A DNA stretch of 14,432 nt from Candidatus Aminicenantota bacterium (GTDB taxonomy: Bacteria > Acidobacteriota > Aminicenantia > Aminicenantales > Saccharicenantaceae): the NCBI GenBank assembly GCA_022867105.1, contig JALHVH010000302.1, positions 1-14,432 on the forward strand, in the 5' to 3' direction. Made by a program: the position numbers and the translations under genes. Shown here piece by piece: positions 1 to 6,094 of the stretch; position 1 is the first letter of the stretch; each line of letters starts with the position of its first letter. Under the pieces are notes generated by a model. It was not told where the DNA came from. It ran no database searches and was given only the letters and a program-made list of their open reading frames with translations.

Positions 1-1650
1 GCGTTCCTGGCCAATATGGGCGAGAGGTTCGGCTTCTACACCATGGTCAGCATCTTCGTCCTGTTCATGCAGGCGAAATACGGCATGACCGCCGGCCGCG
101 CGGCGTTCTGCTATTCCGTGTTTGTGGCCGGTGTCTATTTTCTGCCGCTCCTCGGCGGCTTCCTGGCCGACAAGGTCCTCGGCTACGGAAAAACCGTCAG
201 CATCGGCCTCGTGACGATGTTCCTCGGCTATACCCTTCTGGCGCTTCCTTCCAAGATGGCCACCGGCTTTCCTCTCGTCATCGGCGCCCTGGCCGTCATT
301 GCGTTGGGAACCGGTCTTTTCAAAGGGAATCTGCAGGCCCTGGTCGGGAACCTCTATGATGATCCCAACTACAGCCTCCTCCGGGATAGGGCTTTCAATA
401 TTTTTTATATGGGCATCAACATTGGCGCTATGTTCGCGCCGACGGCTTCTGAAAAGGTGGTCAATTGGATCCTGTCCTTGTCCCATTATTTCTATGACGC
501 GAGGATTCCGGCGCTGGCCAATGATTTCGTCAAAGGCAAGCTGGCGGACGCCTCTTCCTACTTGGCGATCGCCCAAAGCCAGGACGCGGGCGTGACGCTC
601 GAAACCCTCAAGACTTTTTCCGAGCAATATCTCAACGCCCTCAGCAAGTCCTACCATTACGGTTTCGGGGTGGCCTGCCTCAGCCTGATCATTTCCATGC
701 TGATCTTCTGGGGTTTTCGGAGATTCTACAAGCATGCCGACCTCAGCGAAAGGCAGAAATCGAAGTCCGAGGCTCTGCGCGGCCAGATGGTCGAGCTGAC
801 CCAGCAGGAGACCAAGGAACGGCTCGTCGTCCTCGGCCTGGTTTTTTTTGTCGTCATCTTCTTTTGGATGGCCTTCCAGGAAAGCGCCGTCACCATGACG
901 TATTTCGCCCGCGATTATACAGTGCCCGCGGTCGGCAAGCTGACGAACCTCTGGTTCGACCTGACCGGGCTCCTAACCATCTTTCTGTCGGGCATCGGGC
1001 TGGTTTTCCTGCTGAAGAAGAAATCGAGCTCCCTATCCAGGGCTATCGGCGGCGCGGCCTTCGCCGGTTTCGCCGTTCTGGCTTATCTGCGTTATCACGG
1101 CTATCTAGACATCAACCCCTTCCAACCCCAGCGGTTCCAGCATTTCAACCCGTTCTTCATTGTTGCCCTGACCCCGATTCTCATTGGCATCTTCGGCCGC
1201 TTGAACAGGAAGGGCAAGGAACCTTCATCCCCGCGGAAAATCGGCTTCGGCATGCTGCTGACGGCCCTGGCCTTCGCTATTCTCGTCGTCGGCTCCATGG
1301 GCCTTCCCAGCCCAAAGTCACTCGGAGGCCAGGTTGCCCCTCCCGCTTCGCAGGTCTCGGTCTATTGGCTGATCTCGACCTATTTTCTGCTCACGATCGC
1401 CGAGCTTTTCTTGAGTCCTATCGGCATCTCCTTCGTTTCCAGGGTTGCCCCGCCCAAATACAAGGGTCTCATGCAGGGCGGGTGGTTCGCAGCCACCGGC
1501 ATCGGCATCCTCCTCGTCGGGCTGATGGGTGGGCTGTGGATGGCGCTCCCGCTGTGGCTTCTATGGCTGATCCTTGTTGTGGCTTGTCTCCTCTCGGCGA
1601 CCTTCATCTTCTCGATCATGAAACGGCTGGAGAAGGCGTCGAACGTCTGA
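1..1650 (+). CDS. POT/PTR2-family proton-dependent peptide transporter, 5' partial
   Basis: Integral inner-membrane symporter of the POT (PTR2) branch of the major facilitator superfamily, which imports di- and tripeptides with protons. The frame is open from base 1 and encodes 549 residues; the first ATG at 16 is internal, because it lies inside the family's first-helix motif NMGERFGFY, so only a short N-terminal piece is missing. Seen: the PTR2 signature GGFLADKVLGYGKTV early on, the second signature FNIFYMGINIGAMF, FWMAFQESAVTMTYFARDYT in the middle, and near the end a SPIG..FVSR.AP..YKGLMQGGWF segment typical of POT proteins. About a dozen hydrophobic helices are present. A long hydrophilic stretch around residues 155-215 resembles the insert of Bacteroidetes-type POT proteins. 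The HAD gene starts 7 bases after the stop, so the two are probably cotranscribed. The exact substrate (peptide length, other solutes) cannot be read from the sequence. Confidence 0.92.
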   Translation, partial: AFLANMGERFGFYTMVSIFVLFMQAKYGMTAGRAAFCYSVFVAGVYFLPLLGGFLADKVLGYGKTVSIGLVTMFLGYTLLALPSKMATGFPLVIGALAVIALGTGLFKGNLQALVGNLYDDPNYSLLRDRAFNIFYMGINIGAMFAPTASEKVVNWILSLSHYFYDARIPALANDFVKGKLADASSYLAIAQSQDAGVTLETLKTFSEQYLNALSKSYHYGFGVACLSLIISMLIFWGFRRFYKHADLSERQKSKSEALRGQMVELTQQETKERLVVLGLVFFVVIFFWMAFQESAVTMTYFARDYTVPAVGKLTNLWFDLTGLLTIFLSGIGLVFLLKKKSSSLSRAIGGAAFAGFAVLAYLRYHGYLDINPFQPQRFQHFNPFFIVALTPILIGIFGRLNRKGKEPSSPRKIGFGMLLTALAFAILVVGSMGLPSPKSLGGQVAPPASQVSVYWLISTYFLLTIAELFLSPIGISFVSRVAPPKYKGLMQGGWFAATGIGILLVGLMGGLWMALPLWLLWLILVVACLLSATFIFSIMKRLEKASNV

Positions 1651-1657
1651 GCGGACC

Positions 1658-2308
1658 GTGCGGTTTTCGGGCGTCATCTTCGACCTGGACGGGACCCTCC
1701 TCGACACCATCGAGGACATCGGCCTGACCATGAACCTCGTTTTTGGCAGACGCGGCTTCCCGCCTTTCTCGATCGCGGACTGCATGCGGATGGTCGGGGA
1801 CGGCATGGAGGTCCTCGTCAGGAGGGCCTTGCCGGGCGGGTCCGGCGACGAGGCCCTCGTCGACGAGATCGTCCAGGAATACCGGGAGGCTTACGGCCTG
1901 GCCTGGAGGGACCACAGCCGGCCCTATCCCGGCGTGCCGGAGCTCCTGGAAGGGCTGAAGGCCCGGGGCGTCCGGAGCGCCGTCCTGTCGAACAAGTCTC
2001 ATCCTTTTACCGAGATCATGACCCGGGAACTCCTCCCGTTCGATTTCGACGCCGTCCTGGGGGCGCTCCCCGGCATGCCGTTCAAGCCCGACCCGTCGGC
2101 GGCCCTGCGGATCGCCTCCGATATGGGCCTTCCGCCGGCCGGGTTCGTCTTTGTCGGGGACACGGACATCGACATGGAAACCGCCCGGGCGGCGGGTATG
2201 TATCCGGCGGGGGCGCTCTGGGGTTTCCGCGACGCCGCGAACCTCAGGGCCGGGGGGGCCGAGGTTCTCCTTGCCTCGCCGGGGGACCTCCTTCGCCTCT
2301 TCGATTGA
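1658..2308 (+). CDS. HAD-superfamily phosphatase, phosphoglycolate phosphatase-like
   Basis: Cytoplasmic phosphatase of the haloacid dehalogenase superfamily, 216 residues, the usual size for the Gph/beta-phosphoglucomutase-like subgroup with a helical cap. All four HAD motifs are visible: motif I FDLDGT with nucleophile D9 and acid D11; motif II around S111 in VLSNK; motif III K143 in FKPDP; motif IV GDTDID with D168 and D172 for magnesium. The segment between motifs I and II (about 15-100) is the alpha-helical cap. Members hydrolyse small phosphate esters such as 2-phosphoglycolate or sugar phosphates; which one this enzyme uses is not decidable here. The start is GTG at 1658, immediately before the MRFSGVIFDLDGT sequence and 7 bases after the transporter stop, with only a weak purine-rich ribosome site, so translation may depend on the upstream gene. 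No canonical terminator is obvious downstream, only a GC-rich imperfect hairpin at 2314-2334. Confidence 0.87.
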   Translation: MRFSGVIFDLDGTLLDTIEDIGLTMNLVFGRRGFPPFSIADCMRMVGDGMEVLVRRALPGGSGDEALVDEIVQEYREAYGLAWRDHSRPYPGVPELLEGLKARGVRSAVLSNKSHPFTEIMTRELLPFDFDAVLGALPGMPFKPDPSAALRIASDMGLPPAGFVFVGDTDIDMETARAAGMYPAGALWGFRDAANLRAGGAEVLLASPGDLLRLFD

Positions 2309-2313
2309 AATCC

Positions 2314-2334
2314 GGCCCGGCGGAACGCCCGGCC
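2314..2334 (+). repeat. GC-rich hairpin after the HAD gene, possible weak terminator
   Basis: Bases 2314-2322 pair with 2326-2334 around a GAA loop: nine positions with a single C-C mismatch in the middle. It begins five bases after the HAD stop codon. No run of T follows, so it is not a canonical intrinsic terminator; it might protect the 3' end of the mRNA or stop transcription weakly. Its first nine bases belong to a 12-base sequence that recurs just after the sulfatase stop at 5084-5095. Confidence 0.4.
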
Positions 2335-2589
2335 ATCCCGGGCCCGACTCCGGCCCAGGTCATCAACCGGTCTCTTTGAAGCCTTTTAACCCTGCGTCCG
2401 CCGTGATCATCAAGAGAATCATTTTCCCACCGACAATCTTTTAAAATAGCCAAAAGCCGCCGATTCTGTAGCGCCGCATGTCGGCCTTGGAGCCATTCCG
2501 TTTGCTCCTGTTCCTGCCAAAGCAGGGCTATGACCTCAGGTGGGGATCAACAGATGGATCTAGTTTCCTGACGACCTTAACTTGGTCTC

Positions 2590-2688
2590 CGGGAGGAAAG
2601 CCGGCCTCTCGACAAAGCCGAGGGCGGCTATCGCCGCGCATAGCTATAAAGCCGCCTCTGTCCACCCCTCGGGAGTCCGAGGTTGGGG
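2590..2688 (+). other. Cluster of three hairpins, candidate structured RNA of unknown class
   Basis: Three stems follow each other closely. Stem 1: 2590-2596 with 2605-2611, seven pairs including one G-U, loop AAAGCCGG. Stem 2: 2624-2628 with 2633-2637, five G-C pairs, loop TATC. Stem 3: 2667-2672 with 2677-2682, six pairs, loop GAGT, extendable outward with bulges to 2662-2666 and 2685-2688. AAAGCCG occurs at 2597, 2614 and 2648 inside the cluster and once more upstream at 2453. Stem 2 competes with a longer pairing of 2620-2628 with 2651-2658. I compared it from memory with the GEMM-I (cyclic di-GMP) riboswitch because of the CAAAGCC element, but the conserved core does not fit. The strand is not certain, since hairpins read similarly in both directions. 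It may be a leader, a small RNA or chance. Confidence 0.35.
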
Positions 2689-2709
2689 AATTTCGGTGTT
2701 CGGAAGAGT

Positions 2710-2738
2710 TTGGTTAATCCCATAGAGCATGCTATGAT
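2710..2738 (+). promoter_or_regulatory. Sigma-70-like promoter for the sulfatase gene
   Basis: TTGGTT at 2710-2715 and TATGAT at 2733-2738 are separated by 17 bases, giving four of six and five of six matches to the housekeeping consensus. Transcription would begin near 2745, about 50 bases before the ATG at 2798. That places a possible TTG start at 2741 upstream of the predicted transcript start, which supports 2798 as the real start. The promoter is downstream of the hairpin cluster, so a transcript from here would not contain it. Confidence 0.6.
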
Positions 2739-2787
2739 GATTGGACTTTGTTTCTGGCGCGGCACGGCGGATCACAATCGGTTCAAG

Positions 2788-2792
2788 AGGAG
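2788..2792 (+). promoter_or_regulatory. Shine-Dalgarno site that fixes the sulfatase start
   Basis: AGGAG lies five bases before the ATG at 2798. The open frame extends upstream to a TTG at 2741, but no ribosome site precedes that codon, and the 19 extra residues do not resemble the start of a membrane protein. Confidence 0.7.
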
Positions 2793-2797
2793 TTGGG

Positions 2798-5080
2798 ATG
2801 AGACATCGATTGAGCGAACCGTCTGAAATGAGAACCCCGGGAATCGTCATCGTCGCGTTTTTCACGATGACACTCTCGGTGTTTGGGCCCAGTACGGTTT
2901 ACCTGACCAATGCTCTTGAGTTCTCCAATACCTACGGCGATCTCCTGTTCACGGGGATCGGCCTTGCGGTTTTGTTTTCACTATTTCTGTTCTTATTCCT
3001 GTCTGCCCTTGGGGCCCTGGGGTCCGCTTTTCTGGAAAAGGGGCTTTCCCTCCTCTTCGGCGGTGCGTTCTTGATATGGCTGCAGGGGAATTTTTTGTTA
3101 TGGCCCTACGGTCCGATGGACGGCAGAGACATTCCCTGGCCTTCGATGAATAGGTATGGATACATCGATGGAGGGATTTGGATCGGTGTCTTGATCGCGG
3201 CATTCGTCCTCTCGCCCCTTGTTCTCAGAATCGCCAAGAGAGCCGGCATTTTCCTTATCCTTGTTCAATCGGTTTATTGTCTGGTCCTTTTCTTCGGTCA
3301 GCAGGAGGTTCCAAGCTTCAAAAAATACCTTGTTGACGTGCGTGATCGATTCGTTTTCTCGGAACGTAAGAACGTGATTATTCTTGTCCTGGATTCCTTC
3401 CAGACGGATGTTTTCAACGAGATCATCAACGATTCTCCCGGCATCGCTAACGCTTTTGACGGATTCACTTATTTCCGAAATTCGCTTGGGGGGTACCCAT
3501 TTAGCGAGCTTTCCATAGCGCTGATGCTGACCGGGAAGTATTACGATAATTCTCTGCCGTTTGAACGGTGGAAAAAAGACGCCTATACCGCAAACTCTAT
3601 CCCGCACGTCCTCAAGGCGGAGAATTGGCAAGTCGATCTGTTTCCAAAAGTGAGCTACAGCCTTTATTATTCCAACGAGATCGCTTCGAATTTTGTTCGG
3701 GGACGGCCTTTTAAAGAAAGGCAGCTCGCTATGGCCTATGTCCACGACCTGTCTCTCTTTCGGTGTTTGCCTCATTTCTTAAAACGAAAGATCAACAATC
3801 ATCAAGAGTGGGTTTTCAAACGACTTTTTGTCAGCCGCCCAAAGAAAGGCCCCCCCATCATCACCAAAGATGCGATCGTACGAACGGTTGACTCCGAAAA
3901 AAGAAAATATTCAAGAAAACGGGAATTATTTTCACGGAAAGCTTTCTTCCTGAGCCAAGACGTCAGGTTCACGAACACGATGTTGTCCGATTCCAGACTC
4001 GATGGGACAAAGTCCATATTTAAATTTTATCATCTCGGGATCCCGCATATCCCTTTGATCCTCAATGAAAATCTGGAATACGAAAAAATGGATCAGAATC
4101 GCCAAAACTATAAAAGATATGCGACCGCAGGTCTCAAATTGGCAACGATGTTCCTGGAGAATCTCCAGCGACTAGGAATCTATGACAACTCCCTCATCTT
4201 CCTCGTTGGCGATCATGGTGCGGGATATCAAGGGCAGGATTTCGTTCTGCAATCGGGGATGCCATTGGAGAGGGGAACGGGGATCGTCACTCAATCCTCC
4301 AGAGTCACCGCGCTTCCCTTGATCCTTGTCAAGCCGCTCGCTTCTCGCGGGGCCCTGAGAATCTCGGATGCGCCGGTTTCATTGTCGGATATCCCCGCAA
4401 CGGTGTTTTCCAGTCTGGGCGTGTCCATTAAAAATTCGGGCACATCCATGTTTGCGATCGATGAGACCAAAACCCGCGAACGAAGGTTTCTCATGTATTC
4501 GGGGAGAGACTATTATTCCTACTATGCGGAAATGTTTGAGTATATGATTTCGGGATATAGTTGGCAGGACGGAGCATGGCGGCGTTCTGGACGCGTGTTT
4601 ACCAAGAACGGAATCGTTGAATTGCGCCGGAACCTATACCGATATGGATCCCCTCTGGCCCTGAGCCTCATGGGAAACGGCCTCCCTTATCTTGACTATG
4701 GGTGGTGTCTGCCGGAAAAGGAATTTACCTGGACGGAAGGGCAACGATCTTTATTGGTTCTTCCGGTTGAGAACCCTCCATCAGATCTGACCCTGAGAGT
4801 ATCCCTCCATCCGAGCGGGAATTTGTTTAAAGCAGGGAACCAGGACGTCTTCGTCAGTGTCAATGGATCACAATTGGGAAAATGGGTCATAAAGACGCAT
4901 GGGGAAAGCGAATATACGATGATGATACCAAAGGACCTTGTCAACAATACCCTGAAGATACAATTTGAGATTCCCGGTGCGCTTTCGGTGTCTGAACCCG
5001 TCTATGGGGAGGACGTGCGTAAGCTGGGGATTGGCATCCACAAATTTCGGGTAGAATTGCGCCCTACGGGCGTCAAGTAA
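2798..5080 (+). CDS. Membrane-anchored sulfatase/phosphotransferase-like protein
   Basis: A 760-residue inner-membrane protein with an exported catalytic domain of the alkaline-phosphatase/sulfatase superfamily. Five hydrophobic segments are seen at about 15-36, 47-70, 80-101, 125-145 and 148-167. The catalytic domain begins with KNVIILVLDSFQTDVF (metal-ligand candidate D199), continues through GGYPFSELSIALMLTG (about 231-246), HLGIPHIPL (H412, H417) and DNSLIFLVGDHG (D472, H473). No CxPxR sulfatase signature is present; S236 or S239 is the nucleophile candidate. The layout of helices followed by the hydrolase recalls LTA synthase, OpgB and EptA, which move phosphoglycerol or phosphoethanolamine from lipids to surface glycans, so a role in envelope modification is a reasonable inference. 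Residues about 633-757, starting with YGWCLPEKEFTWTEG, look like a beta-sandwich appended to the enzyme. The gene is richer in A and T than its neighbours and stands alone behind its own promoter, which suggests horizontal transfer. Substrate unknown. Confidence 0.85.
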   Translation: MRHRLSEPSEMRTPGIVIVAFFTMTLSVFGPSTVYLTNALEFSNTYGDLLFTGIGLAVLFSLFLFLFLSALGALGSAFLEKGLSLLFGGAFLIWLQGNFLLWPYGPMDGRDIPWPSMNRYGYIDGGIWIGVLIAAFVLSPLVLRIAKRAGIFLILVQSVYCLVLFFGQQEVPSFKKYLVDVRDRFVFSERKNVIILVLDSFQTDVFNEIINDSPGIANAFDGFTYFRNSLGGYPFSELSIALMLTGKYYDNSLPFERWKKDAYTANSIPHVLKAENWQVDLFPKVSYSLYYSNEIASNFVRGRPFKERQLAMAYVHDLSLFRCLPHFLKRKINNHQEWVFKRLFVSRPKKGPPIITKDAIVRTVDSEKRKYSRKRELFSRKAFFLSQDVRFTNTMLSDSRLDGTKSIFKFYHLGIPHIPLILNENLEYEKMDQNRQNYKRYATAGLKLATMFLENLQRLGIYDNSLIFLVGDHGAGYQGQDFVLQSGMPLERGTGIVTQSSRVTALPLILVKPLASRGALRISDAPVSLSDIPATVFSSLGVSIKNSGTSMFAIDETKTRERRFLMYSGRDYYSYYAEMFEYMISGYSWQDGAWRRSGRVFTKNGIVELRRNLYRYGSPLALSLMGNGLPYLDYGWCLPEKEFTWTEGQRSLLVLPVENPPSDLTLRVSLHPSGNLFKAGNQDVFVSVNGSQLGKWVIKTHGESEYTMMIPKDLVNNTLKIQFEIPGALSVSEPVYGEDVRKLGIGIHKFRVELRPTGVK

Positions 5081-5122
5081 GAGTCCGGCCCGGCGCACCG
5101 AGGGACCCGTGAACATTCTTAT

Positions 5123-6070
5123 CTAGATCATGAACGTCCCGCTCTTCGCGATGGTTTTCCCCTTGGCCCGGATCGTCACCTTGTCCACGAGGGCGTCGTA
5201 GTGGTGCTTGCTCTTGTTCTTCCCGATGCCGTAGGAGTCGCCGATGGCGAAGTGGACGGTGCCGAAGGCCTTCTCGGCCTCGAGCATGTTCGGCGAGATC
5301 CTGGCGCCCTTGTTCGTGCCGACGCCGAACTCGCCGACGATGAAGCCTGTTTCATCCGTCCCGATGTTCTTGACGATGGCCTCGATGCCTTTGCCTTTCC
5401 ACCGGACGAGGCGGCCCCGCTTGAATTCCATCTCGCCGCGGCCGAGCTTGTCGTCGATGAGGCTGATGACGAGTTTCCCCGAGAACGTCTCTTCCACGGG
5501 GCATGTGTAACACTCCCCGGCCGGAAGGTTGCCGTGCTTGCCTTTGTGTGAGATGTCCCCGTTGTCGTTGTCCCACTTCCTCCCCTTGACGCTGAATTCG
5601 ATGCGGGTCCCGGCGGCGTTCTCGATGACGACGTCATCGGCGTCCTTGAGGGCCCGGACGACCTTCTTGGTGAAAACATCCATGTCCTTGAAATCGATGT
5701 TGACGAGGCGCTCCATCATGTCCCGCGTGATGCCCGGCATCATGCAGATCCTCGAGCGCTTCATCCCCTCGCCGACCATGAAGCTCCTGAACGGTTTCTC
5801 CTCGATCCTGGCGTCGAGCATGTAGACGAGGACCGACGCCCTTTTCGTGAGCTCCTTGAAGAGCTTGGTGGGCCCCGTGATCGGCCGCAGGGTCTCGGTC
5901 ATAAGGTAGGTCGTCGTCTCGGCGCCCGCCTTCTTGGCCCAGTAGGCCAGAGCCTCGGCGATCTCCATCTTCTGCTTGTCCGTGACGAGCAAAAAATTCT
6001 CGCCGGGCCGGATCTTCAAGGACTGATTGACGGCCCTGTCGGCCGCTTGAAACAATTTGATCATGGCCAT
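5123..6070 (-). CDS. M29-type (aminopeptidase T/AmpS-like) metallo-aminopeptidase, short form
   Basis: Cytoplasmic metal-dependent aminopeptidase related to family M29 (leucyl aminopeptidase, aminopeptidase T). At 315 residues it is shorter than classical M29 enzymes (around 400), with the N-terminal domain reduced. All metal and catalytic positions I know for the family appear in order in the C-terminal half: E186 in NLPAGECYTCP, E247 in GEFGVGTN, H273 in VHFAIGDSYG, H289/H290 and D292 in KHHYDAL. It would trim N-terminal residues from short peptides. It follows the OPT oligopeptide transporter by 24 bases, so import and cleavage of peptides are probably linked. AGGAGG at 6075-6080 precedes two possible starts, ATG at 6070 (spacing 4) and ATG at 6064 (spacing 10), differing by two residues. 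The gene ends 42 bases from the convergent sulfatase gene, with no T-rich terminator between them. Peptide specificity is unknown. Confidence 0.86.
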   Translation of the reverse strand: MAMIKLFQAADRAVNQSLKIRPGENFLLVTDKQKMEIAEALAYWAKKAGAETTTYLMTETLRPITGPTKLFKELTKRASVLVYMLDARIEEKPFRSFMVGEGMKRSRICMMPGITRDMMERLVNIDFKDMDVFTKKVVRALKDADDVVIENAAGTRIEFSVKGRKWDNDNGDISHKGKHGNLPAGECYTCPVEETFSGKLVISLIDDKLGRGEMEFKRGRLVRWKGKGIEAIVKNIGTDETGFIVGEFGVGTNKGARISPNMLEAEKAFGTVHFAIGDSYGIGKNKSKHHYDALVDKVTIRAKGKTIAKSGTFMI

Positions 6071-6094
6071 GATTCCTCCTTTTTGGTCAGGCCC

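Larger units (their letters stand above)
2309..2797. other. Intergenic region without a convincing gene
   Basis: This stretch of 489 bases has several short open frames on both strands, none with a recognisable product or a good ribosome site. It holds, in order: a GC-rich imperfect hairpin just after the HAD stop (2314-2334), an AT-rich patch around 2418-2455, a structured stretch with three hairpins (2590-2688), four copies of AAAGCCG (2453, 2597, 2614 and 2648), a sigma-70-like promoter (2710-2738) and the Shine-Dalgarno site of the sulfatase gene. The base composition changes here from GC-rich to the more AT-rich style of the downstream gene. Confidence 0.7.

Noticed and set aside
2590..2660. 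A cyclic di-GMP (GEMM-I) riboswitch, suggested by CAAAGCC and neighbouring stems.
   Set aside because: The GGCAAACC element, the GNRA-capped helix and the closing core are not in the expected arrangement.
2478..2717. A 79-codon plus-strand open frame in the intergenic region.
   Set aside because: No recognisable domain and no ribosome site. It runs through the hairpin cluster and ends at the promoter of the next gene.
2568..2717. Minus-strand reading that looks vaguely protein-like (for example ALGFVERPAFLPE), as a possible gene remnant.
   Set aside because: It is broken by stops at 2644 and near 2569, is very short, and I cannot tie it to any family.
2741..2797. TTG at 2741 as the start of the sulfatase gene.
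   Set aside because: It lies about where transcription should begin, has no ribosome site, and ATG at 2798 has AGGAG at ideal spacing.
5060..5072. CGCCC-TAC-GGGCG hairpin at the end of the sulfatase gene as a bidirectional terminator.
   Set aside because: The stem is short, lies inside coding sequence, and no T-run follows on either strand.
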